Positions 57,448-64,000 of a stretch of DNA of 64,000 nt are shown one piece after another (the stretch's first letter is position 1; each line of letters begins with the position of its first letter). The translations under genes and the position numbers were made by a program. This DNA comes from Burkholderia oklahomensis C6786 (GTDB lineage Bacteria > Pseudomonadota > Gammaproteobacteria > Burkholderiales > Burkholderiaceae). A model generated the notes under the pieces. That model did not search any database and was not told the DNA's origin. It worked only from the letters and a program-made list of their open reading frames with translations. The DNA is taken from NCBI RefSeq assembly GCF_000959365.1, contig NZ_CP009555.1, positions 186,001 through 250,000 on the forward strand, read 5' to 3'.

Positions 57448-57869
57448 CGAGATCGATTGCCGCCGGGGGATCGGCGGGCGGGCGGCGGACTTCCTCCCTC
57501 GCTCGCACGACGCGCGTCGTGCGGGCTTGCCGGCGATCCCCCCGGCAATTGACCTTCAATCGATTGGTTTCTTGACCGTCGGCCTGCCGCGCATCATCCA
57601 GCCCGACGGGCATCCTGCTGCACACCGCTTTCATTTGGCTGCCGTCCGGCAATCGTTCCGCCGCAGGCCGGCCTTGGCAACGGCAGCGCTCAACGACCGC
57701 CGGCCGATCGGGTCACAAGCGGCCGGTCGACATTCGTTTCGCCCGACGGCCGACCGGCACGCCGAGATCGGCACCCCCGATCGCCAAAGCCCCCCGATTC
57801 GCCCTGCCGCACGCGCCGCATCGACACCCACCCGACGCGCATCGCAGCATCGCAGCATCGCCCTCGGCA
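57448..57869. other. 422-base intergenic region with inverted repeats
   Basis: No gene is visible. Two arms, 57456-57477 (ATTGCCGCCGGGGGATC...) and 57530-57549 on the other strand (ATTGCCGGGGGGATCGCCGG), form a long imperfect hairpin just past dnaQ. Between them lies the exact 18-base palindrome GCACGACGCGCGTCGTGC (57505-57522). The hairpin probably ends dnaQ transcription. Confidence 0.5.
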
Positions 57870-58202
57870 TCACCCGCGCGGCTGCAGCGCGATCACCGAC
57901 ATCCCGGCGAGCGCGAGCGCCGCGCCCGCCGCGTCCCAGCGCGACAGCGGCACGCCGTCGACGACCCGCAGCCACGCGAGCGCGACCGCGATATAGACGC
58001 CGCCGTACGCCGCATAGGTGCGCGCGGCGGCGGCCGGATGCAGCGTCAGAAGCCACGCGAACAACGCGAGCGACAGCGCCGCGGGCGCGAGCAGCCAGGC
58101 CGGCTTCCCCGCCTTCAGCACGAGCCACGGCAGATAGCAGCCGACGATCTCTGCGACGGCGGTCAAGACGAAAAGCGCGGCGATCTTCGCGAGTGAAAGC
58201 AT
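57870..58202 (-). CDS. YnfA family small membrane protein
   Basis: A 110-residue protein with four predicted membrane segments and the family marks [14 protein letters not shown] and [22 protein letters not shown]. The UPF0060/YnfA family relates to small multidrug-resistance transporters. Length and pattern match fully. It is convergent with dnaQ. Confidence 0.93.
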   Translation of the reverse strand: MLSLAKIAALFVLTAVAEIVGCYLPWLVLKAGKPAWLLAPAALSLALFAWLLTLHPAAAARTYAAYGGVYIAVALAWLRVVDGVPLSRWDAAGAALALAGMSVIALQPRG

Positions 58203-58307
58203 GTCGGGAAACGCGCGAGGCGCGCGTCGAAAACGCCGCGCAACGCCGCGGCAACGAGCGCGATCATAGCCGAGCCGACGCCCGAAAAAACCGGCGCCCG
58301 CGGCAAT

Positions 58308-58337
58308 TTGCGCGATCCTCCGTCATCGTGCTATCAT
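58308..58337 (+). promoter_or_regulatory. Promoter of the ProP-like gene
   Basis: TTGCGC (58308-58313) and TATCAT (58332-58337) with an 18-base spacer. Transcription would begin near 58344, giving a leader of about 390 bases before the TTG start. Confidence 0.55.
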
Positions 58338-58733
58338 GTCGCTTCTTTAAACAGCCTACGTCTGTCATTTATTTCGGTCACCAGATCGTTCGGCGTTGCG
58401 CCGCAACGGGTCGCCCGGAATTTCGCTCACAAGAAAGCGCGCCTTCGGGCAGCTTTTTTCGTTTCAACGCCCTTGAAGGGCATCCAGCCGGCCGCGAACG
58501 CCACGTGATGCGCCGGTTCGCCGACCGTCCCCGTACGGCGGTCTTTTCTCACGAGTGCGAGTGCGCGACGACCATCGGGTCCGCGCCGGATCGGCTTCCT
58601 TTTGGATTAAGCGTTTCATTCGCCCTTTCACGCTCGCGACCCTCGCTCGATCGCGACCCGCACTCACCGGCAACCCGTGGCGAACCGCGCGTCCCCTCGC
58701 GCGATTCGGCCGCCGTCACAGGAGTTTTCGACC
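58338..58733 (+). promoter_or_regulatory. Long structured leader of the ProP-like gene
   Basis: Three hairpins are visible: CGGCG-TTG-CGCCG (58391-58403), overlapped by an alternative GTTGC/GCAAC; AGC-GCC-TTCG-GGC-AGCT with T6 (58435-58458); and GACCG/CGGTC with TTTT (58523-58547). GCCCG at 58413-58417 could pair with CGGGC at 58446-58450 instead. This looks like a regulated leader, but it matches no riboswitch class I know. Confidence 0.45.
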
Positions 58734-60221
58734 TTGACTGCAACACCCGCCCCGTCTATTTCGTCAACCGCGTCCGCCGACGGCGCGTCAGCCGCCGCCC
58801 CGCACGACATCACGGTCGTCGACCAGGGGCTCCTGAAGCGCGCCGTCGGCGCGATGGCCCTCGGCAACGCGATGGAATGGTTCGACTTCGGCGTCTACAG
58901 CTACATCGCCGTCACGCTCGGCCAAGTGTTCTTTCCGTCGAGCAACCCGTCCGCGCAACTGCTCGCGACCTTCGGCACGTTCGCCGCCGCGTTCCTCGTG
59001 CGCCCGCTCGGCGGGATGGTGTTCGGCCCGCTCGGCGACCGCATCGGCCGCCAGCGCGTGCTCGCGATGACGATGATCATGATGGCGGTCGGCACGTTCG
59101 CGATCGGCCTCATCCCGAGCTACGACTCGATCGGCATCCTGGCGCCCGTGCTGCTCCTCGTCGCGCGCCTCGTGCAGGGCTTCTCGACGGGCGGCGAATA
59201 CGGCGGCGCGGCGACCTTCATCGCCGAGTTCTCGACCGACAAGCGCCGCGGCTTCATGGGCAGCTTCCTCGAGTTCGGCACGCTGATCGGCTACGTGATG
59301 GGCGCGGGCGTCGTCGCGCTGCTGACGGCGTCGCTGTCGCACGACGCGCTCTTGTCGTGGGGCTGGCGCGTGCCGTTCCTCGTCGCCGGCCCGCTCGGCC
59401 TGATCGGCCTCTACATCCGATTGAAGCTCGAAGAGACGCCCGCATTCAAGCGTCAGGCCGAAGCGCGCGAAGCGCAGGACAAGGCCGTGCCGAAGACGCA
59501 TTTCCGCCGGCAGCTCGTGCGTCACTGGCGCGCGCTGCTGCTGTGCGTCGGCCTCGTGCTGATCTTCAACGTCGCCGATTACATGGCGCTGTCGTACCTG
59601 CCGAGCTACCTGTCGTCGACGCTGCACTTCGACGAGGCGCACGGCCTCGTGCTGATCCTGATCGTGATGGTGCTGATGATGCCGATGACGCTCGCGACGG
59701 GCCGCCTGTCGGACGCGGTCGGCCGCAAGCCGGTGATGCTCGCCGGCTGCATCGGGCTCTTCGCGCTCGCGATCCCCGCGCTGCTCCTGATCCGCACGGG
59801 CGAGACGTCGCTCGTGTTCGGCGGCCTCTTGATCCTCGGCGCGCTGCTGTCGTGCTTCACGGGCGTGATGCCGTCGGCGCTGCCCGCGCTTTTCCCGACC
59901 GAGATCCGCTATGGCGCGCTCGCGATCGGCTTCAACGTGTCGGTGTCGCTGTTCGGCGGCACGACGCCGCTCGCGGCCGCCTGGCTCGTCGATACGACGG
60001 GCAACCTGATGATGCCCGCGTATTACCTGATGGGCGCCGCCGTGATCGGCGCGATCTCGGTGCTCGCGCTGCCGGAGAGCGCGCGCCAGCCGCTGAAGGG
60101 CTCGCCGCCTGCCGTCGCGTCGCATCGCGAGGCGCATGCGCTCGCGCGCGAGATCAAGCGCCGCGAGGCGGACGAGCGCGACGACGGCGGCTACGCACCC
60201 GCTGCCGCGCTGCGTGCGTGA
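58734..60221 (+). CDS. proP: ProP-like MFS transporter (MHS family)
   Basis: A 495-residue proton symporter resembling the osmoregulated proline/glycine betaine transporter ProP. The MHS marks are GNAMEWFDFGVYSYIAVTLG near residue 50, GPLGDRIGRQRVL between TM2 and TM3, and GFSTGGEYGGAATFIAEF near 155; the end is a charged helix (REAHALAREIKRREADERD), a possible ProP-type coiled coil. The start is the TTG at 58734, with AGGAG nine bases before it. A long leader and a strong terminator bracket it. Confidence 0.85.
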   Translation: MTATPAPSISSTASADGASAAAPHDITVVDQGLLKRAVGAMALGNAMEWFDFGVYSYIAVTLGQVFFPSSNPSAQLLATFGTFAAAFLVRPLGGMVFGPLGDRIGRQRVLAMTMIMMAVGTFAIGLIPSYDSIGILAPVLLLVARLVQGFSTGGEYGGAATFIAEFSTDKRRGFMGSFLEFGTLIGYVMGAGVVALLTASLSHDALLSWGWRVPFLVAGPLGLIGLYIRLKLEETPAFKRQAEAREAQDKAVPKTHFRRQLVRHWRALLLCVGLVLIFNVADYMALSYLPSYLSSTLHFDEAHGLVLILIVMVLMMPMTLATGRLSDAVGRKPVMLAGCIGLFALAIPALLLIRTGETSLVFGGLLILGALLSCFTGVMPSALPALFPTEIRYGALAIGFNVSVSLFGGTTPLAAAWLVDTTGNLMMPAYYLMGAAVIGAISVLALPESARQPLKGSPPAVASHREAHALAREIKRREADERDDGGYAPAAALRA

Positions 60222-60264
60222 AGTTGAATACGCGAGCGCGTAGGCACGCCATTCGATGATGGAC

Positions 60265-60322
60265 CGCGGAGGCGGTCTCGCGACGCCCGATCGGCGTGGC
60301 GAGGCCGCCTCCGTCTTTTTTT
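60265..60322 (+). terminator. Intrinsic terminator of the ProP-like gene
   Basis: A long stem, CGGAGGCGG-CTCGC-ACGCC paired with GGCGT-GCGAG-CCGCCTCCG with two mismatches, followed by TCTTTTTTT. It lies about 45 bases past the stop. Confidence 0.9.
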
Positions 60323-60461
60323 CGCTCGGCGATGGCCGGCCGGAACCAGGGTTCGCGGCGCCTCGCTCGGGCCCGGTGCCGAATATCGATCGAGCGTCGA
60401 GCAACGGGCGGGGCGAATCACGCCCATGCCCCGCCGCGGCGCCCCGCCCGCGCCGCTCGAC

Positions 60462-61091
60462 TCAATCGAGCGGCGTGCTCTCGAACGCAGGCAGCGCCTC
60501 CGCACGCGCGGACAGCGCGGCGAGCGCCGGATAGCGCGCCGGATCGATGCGCGCGAGATCCGGGTAGTCGCGCTTCATGAACTGCGTGAAGCGCCACGCC
60601 ACGGCGACCGTGACGTCCGCCTGCGTGATCCGCTCGCCGACGAGCCAGCCGCTCGCGCCCGCGATGCGCGCCTCGAGCGCGCCGTACGCGCCGTCGAGCT
60701 GGCCGAGCACGCGATCGAGCCACGGCTGGTGCTGCTTGTCGCCCGGCCGCAGCCCATGCTCGTAGACGACCTGCACCGTCTTTTCCGCCGCCGCGAGCGC
60801 GAGGCCCGTCAGCTCGAGCGCGCGCACGCGCGCCGGCGGATCTTCCGGCATCAGCCGCCGCTCGGGCGCGACGAGCCGATCGAAGTAATCGACGATCAGC
60901 GACGAATCGACGAGCATCGTGCCGTCGTCGATGAAGAGCGTCGGCGCCTTCACGACCGGATTGAGCGACTTGAACTCGTCGAACTGGCGAAACACCGACA
61001 ACGCGCTGTGCTCGAACGGTAGACCGAGCAGCTTCGCCGAAATTGCGACGCGCCGCACGAACGGGGAATCCAACATGCCAATCAGCTTCAT
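60462..61091 (-). CDS. Glutathione S-transferase family protein
   Basis: A 209-residue GST. The N-terminal thioredoxin-like domain (about 1-80, MKLIGMLDSPFVRRVAISAK) has the cis-Pro in VVKAPTLFID and the glutathione-binding DSSLIVDYFD; the C-terminal helical domain follows with GERITQADVTVAVAWRF. The catalytic-type Ser9 is present. Electrophile substrate unknown. Confidence 0.93.
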   Translation of the reverse strand: MKLIGMLDSPFVRRVAISAKLLGLPFEHSALSVFRQFDEFKSLNPVVKAPTLFIDDGTMLVDSSLIVDYFDRLVAPERRLMPEDPPARVRALELTGLALAAAEKTVQVVYEHGLRPGDKQHQPWLDRVLGQLDGAYGALEARIAGASGWLVGERITQADVTVAVAWRFTQFMKRDYPDLARIDPARYPALAALSARAEALPAFESTPLD

Positions 61092-61235
61092 CGGTAATGC
61101 TCCGTTTGACGGGGGACTGTCGACTGTAGCGCGTCGCGCGCGCTTCGCCTAGCGGTCGCCGAAAAACGCGGGAACCGCGGGCACATGCTGCGCACGCCGT
61201 CCGTGCAATCCGACGTGACGCGATGCCCTCGCCGC

Positions 61236-62117
61236 TCACTGTTCGCGCAGCCACGCCGCGCCGAGCGGCCACAATGCGCGGTTGTCGTCGCGGAAATAGC
61301 CGAAATGGCCGATCGCGTGCTGCCTGCGATCCGGCGAGATCTCGCGATGCTCGATCTGCGCGCTCGAATAGAAGCGGTGCAGCGCCTGCACCGCGGCGGC
61401 GGGCGCCATCCAGTCGTCGCTGATCGTATACGCGAGAATCCGGCCGCGGTAGCCGCGGAAATGCTCGCGCAGCGGTCGGCCCGCGCCGTCGACCAGATAG
61501 TCCGGATGGCGGCACCAGCGCGCCCATTCGCGCATCACGCCGGCCGGCAGATCGACGCCGCCGCCCAGTCCGAGGCGCCGTGTCGGCAGATGCGACAGCA
61601 CGCCGCCCAGCACCGGCACGACACCGAACCACAGCGGCGCGAGCATCAGCCGATGCTGCCATGGCCAGAGCTGCCAGTAGCCGCTCGGACAGCAGATCGA
61701 CAGCAGCGCGGCCGCGCGGCCGTTGTTGTGCGCGAGGCCGAACATCTGTCCGCCGACGCTGTGGCCGACCGCGAGCAGCCGCTGCGACGGCGCGCGCGCC
61801 GCGAGATGGTCGAGCGCGCCGGGCAGATCGGCTTCGCCCCAGTCGCGCAGCGTCGCCGTGTCGACTTCGGACGGCCCCTTGCGCGAATCGCCGACGCCGC
61901 GGTAATCGTAGGTCAGCACGGTGAAGCCGTCGCCCGCCAGGAAGCGCGCGTAGCGCTCATAGAAGCCGCGCGGCGCGCCGAGCGCGCCGCTCACGAGCAC
62001 GCTGCGGCCGTTGCTCGCCGCGGGCGTGCCCGGCAAATGGAAAGTCCCCGTCAGCAGTCGGCCGTCCAGCGCGGCAAACCGTGTCGTCTCGGCCGTGATC
62101 GGCGGTCGTTCGTGCAT
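61236..62117 (-). CDS. Alpha/beta hydrolase
   Basis: A 293-residue alpha/beta hydrolase with the nucleophile elbow VGHSVGGQ (Ser120), an oxyanion-type SGALGAPRGFYERYA near 44, and the catalytic His in HFGYFRDDNRALW at the end. The sequence resembles the 'alpha/beta hydrolase family protein' group with an unusual YDYRGVGDSRKG loop. The substrate is unknown. The ATG at 62117 is favoured, with GAGG six bases before; another ATG lies six bases up. Confidence 0.85.
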   Translation of the reverse strand: MHERPPITAETTRFAALDGRLLTGTFHLPGTPAASNGRSVLVSGALGAPRGFYERYARFLAGDGFTVLTYDYRGVGDSRKGPSEVDTATLRDWGEADLPGALDHLAARAPSQRLLAVGHSVGGQMFGLAHNNGRAAALLSICCPSGYWQLWPWQHRLMLAPLWFGVVPVLGGVLSHLPTRRLGLGGGVDLPAGVMREWARWCRHPDYLVDGAGRPLREHFRGYRGRILAYTISDDWMAPAAAVQALHRFYSSAQIEHREISPDRRQHAIGHFGYFRDDNRALWPLGAAWLREQ

Positions 62118-62233
62118 CGACATCCTCGCTATCGAGCGGCTATTGTGCAAGCGAACGCGATTGCCCGCCAGCCGCCCTCCGCATCGGCGGCGACGCGGGG
62201 GCGCGAAGCGGAACCGGTCGCGCCGGTCTGACC

Positions 62234-62345
62234 GCGCTCGGCGCTCGGCGCTCGGCGCTCGGCGCTCGGCGCTCGGCGCTCGGCGCTCGGCGCTCGGCGC
62301 TCGGCGCTCGGCGCTCGGCGCTCGGCGCTCGGCGCTCGGCGCTCG
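62234..62345. repeat. 7-bp tandem repeat (VNTR), 16 perfect copies
   Basis: The unit GCGCTCG is repeated 16 times (112 bases) without error, followed by a partial copy. It sits in the 341-base gap between the hydrolase and the PLD-like gene. Being seven bases, it shifts frame each unit, so it cannot code a simple repeat peptide; the 839-codon minus-strand frame over it is chance. No gene is seen in the rest of the gap. Confidence 0.97.
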
Positions 62346-62458
62346 GCGCGGCGGGGACGGGCATCGAAGCGCTCGCGTCGATGCCACGCCTCCGTCCGCC
62401 CTGCCGAGCACGGCCGACAGGCCGCCCGCGATCCGCGCGAGCGCGCGGAGGACGCCGC

Positions 62459-63007
62459 TCAATACCGGCGCGACAGGCCGTAAAGTCGCCGGAATTCCGC
62501 CGCATACGACTGCGCGAGTTGCGGCGCGCGATAGAAGACATTGAAGTTGCCCGCCGCGCGCTCGTCGCTCGCCTGCACGAAGCTCACGGTGCCGAGCACG
62601 ACCGCGTCGTCGACGACGACGAACGAGCCGTGCACGTTCGGCACGCGGTCGCTGAGCGCGACGTCGACGCCCGCGCTCGCGAGAAATCCCGCGCCGCTGT
62701 ACTTCGCTGCGTGCCCCGTCCTGTCGAGCACGACCCGCACGTCGACGCCGCGCCCGCGCGCCGCGCACAGCGCCGCCGCGACGGCAGCCGGCACCGACGC
62801 GCCGCCCGCGACAAGCACGCGCGTACGGGCGCGGCGGATCAGCGCGACTTCGATGTCGGTCGACCCGGCGTCGGCATCGAAATACGCGCCGAGCGCGGGA
62901 TCGCGCGACGGAATCTGTGCTGCGCGCGCCAATTCGAGCGCCGAAGCTACGCAAAGAAGTGCGCAAACCGAGGAAAAGACGGAAGCGAAACGAACGCGGT
63001 ATGTCAT
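62459..63007 (-). CDS. PLD-like (Nuc-type) secreted protein with a degenerate HKD motif
   Basis: A 182-residue protein with a Sec-type signal (about 1-30) and a single phospholipase D-like domain. The HxK(x)4D motif appears as VHGSFVVVDD: His126 and Asp133 remain, but the catalytic Lys position is Ser128, and the later GSxxN reads GTVSF. Single-HKD Nuc-type enzymes work as dimers, so this member is probably inactive or altered. It overlaps no gene; the ribosome site is weak. Confidence 0.65.
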   Translation of the reverse strand: MTYRVRFASVFSSVCALLCVASALELARAAQIPSRDPALGAYFDADAGSTDIEVALIRRARTRVLVAGGASVPAAVAAALCAARGRGVDVRVVLDRTGHAAKYSGAGFLASAGVDVALSDRVPNVHGSFVVVDDAVVLGTVSFVQASDERAAGNFNVFYRAPQLAQSYAAEFRRLYGLSRRY

Positions 63008-63100
63008 GGGGCGGCAATTGTAGCCACGTCCAATACCGTTGCAAACCGTTTCGTCGAGGAGGCGCGCGCGACGCGTCGCCGCGCGTGCGCACGATGCGCG

Positions 63101-64000
63101 CTAGGCGTCGAGATCGACGCGGGAAAGCCACGCGCGCACGCCGTCCCACGAGCGGAAATCGGCGAGACTGCGCGCCGGCAGCGCGGGATACGCGGCGGCC
63201 GCCATTACCGCGAGCGCGCGGCCCGGGCCGAGCTCGACGAACGCGCGCGCGCCCGCCTCGACGCAGCCCGCGAGGCACCCGGCCCAGTCGATCGGCTCGG
63301 CGATCTGGCGCGCGAGCTTGTCGACGCCGGCATCGACGTCGAGCACCGGCGCGCCGTCGATGCCGGACAGGAGCCGCGTGCCGGCGACGGGCGCGCGCGC
63401 GATCCGCGCGCCGGCGAGCGCCGCGCGAAACCGCGGCACCGCCGCGCCGAGCCAGCGCGTATGCGACGCGACGTGGACGCCGACCAGTGCGACGCGCACC
63501 GCGCCTCGCGCGCGCGCGTCCGCGGCGAGCCCGTCGAGCGCCGCACGCGGCCCGGCGACCACGTATGCGTCGCCCGGATTGACGATCGCGACCGCGGCGC
63601 CGTGCGTCGCGCACGATGCGTCGATCACGTCGCGCGACAGACCGCGCACGAACAGCATTCGCGCATCGCCGTCGCTCACCGCGTCCATCGCGCGCGCGCG
63701 AACCGCGACGAGATCGAGCGCGGCTCGCGCGTCGACGAGCCCCGCGACGCTCCACGCGGCGACCTCGCCGACGCTGTAACCCGCGACGCAGCGCCGGCGC
63801 GGCAGCAGCGCGTCGAGCCGCGCCATCGCGCTCACCGCCTGCAGCGTGCAGACGAGTTGCGCGGCGAAGTTCCCGCGCAATGCGTCGTCGTCGGCATCGC
63901 GCACCCAGTCGCGCGGATCGGCGCCGAGCAGCGTGGCCGCGTGCGCGAAAAGCGGCGCGGCTTCCGGCAGATCGGCCGTCAGCTCGAACATGCCGGCGCG
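63101..64000 (-). CDS. mdcH: Malonate decarboxylase, malonyl-CoA/ACP transacylase subunit (MdcH-like), 3' part
   Basis: The gene runs off the right edge; the visible 299 codons are the C-terminal part of an ACP S-malonyltransferase. The nucleophile elbow is VAGYSVGEVAAWSVAGL, and SHTRWLGAAVPRFRAAL carries the conserved His. The translation upstream of the first visible ATG (RAGMFEL) fits the usual (H)AGMFDL start of the family. MdcH charges the malonate decarboxylase ACP with malonate, so other mdc genes are expected to the right. Confidence 0.85.
   Translation of the reverse strand, partial: RAGMFELTADLPEAAPLFAHAATLLGADPRDWVRDADDDALRGNFAAQLVCTLQAVSAMARLDALLPRRRCVAGYSVGEVAAWSVAGLVDARAALDLVAVRARAMDAVSDGDARMLFVRGLSRDVIDASCATHGAAVAIVNPGDAYVVAGPRAALDGLAADARARGAVRVALVGVHVASHTRWLGAAVPRFRAALAGARIARAPVAGTRLLSGIDGAPVLDVDAGVDKLARQIAEPIDWAGCLAGCVEAGARAFVELGPGRALAVMAAAAYPALPARSLADFRSWDGVRAWLSRVDLDA

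Noticed and set aside
61236..63755. An 839-codon open frame over the hydrolase, repeat and PLD-like genes
   Set aside because: It joins the real hydrolase frame to the 7-bp repeat and to antisense or out-of-frame DNA; GC-rich DNA with few stops gives such frames by chance.

Overview
The window looks like chromosomal DNA of the Burkholderia pseudomallei group (B. pseudomallei, B. mallei or B. thailandensis). The reasons are very high GC in most of the window, strong GC bias at third codon positions, a complete Burkholderia-type set of core genes, and two short-unit tandem repeats of the kind these genomes carry. The species call is an inference from gene content, not from a search.

Positions 1 to about 12,380 are accessory DNA. 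The base composition is visibly less GC-rich than the rest, and the region ends at a tyrosine integrase whose gene runs up to the 3' end of a tRNA-Arg(UCU) gene, the usual layout of an integrated phage-like island. It holds an MHS-type transporter and a LysR regulator at the left, a train of very small phage-like genes (2772-4155), and a divergent membrane protein. Next come a two-gene SPFH lipoprotein operon, a run of overlapping small genes ending in a phage Gp37/Gp68 (DUF5131) protein, four small minus-strand ORFs (one apparently frameshifted in a run of eight G), and an excisionase-like HTH gene overlapping the integrase. No capsid, tail or lysis genes are present, and I could not find a left-hand copy of the tRNA end, so the island probably extends beyond base 1.

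From 12,379 to 64,000 the gene order is core-like. 12.4-26.5 kb holds uppP, a mutarotase, an NlpD-like lipoprotein, an acyl-CoA synthetase, a MATE pump, olsB, sixA, tRNA-Pro and several small membrane or secreted proteins. 25.0-36.4 kb is a phosphate block: ppx and ppk are divergent with a Pho box before ppk, and pstS-pstC-pstA-pstB-phoU-phoB-phoR run together on the minus strand behind five Pho half-sites. This block senses phosphate (PstSCAB/PhoU/PhoR/PhoB), imports it, and makes and breaks polyphosphate (Ppk/Ppx). Next come glmM, folP, ftsH and rlmE on the same strand, then yhbY, greA, and carA and carB separated by a LysE-type exporter.

The right end carries an AraC regulator divergent from an unknown 380-residue protein, an MFS transporter, mltD, gloB, a methyltransferase, rnhA, dnaQ, a YnfA-like protein and a ProP-like transporter behind a long structured leader. 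It finishes with a GST, an alpha/beta hydrolase, a degenerate PLD-like protein, and the 3' part of mdcH running off the window.

No clearly new system is proven here. The best candidates for a second look are the SPFH operon with its apparent ATC start and array of hairpin leaders, the poly-G frameshift gene, a two-part motif shared by two distant intergenic regions, and the structured leader of the ProP-like gene.
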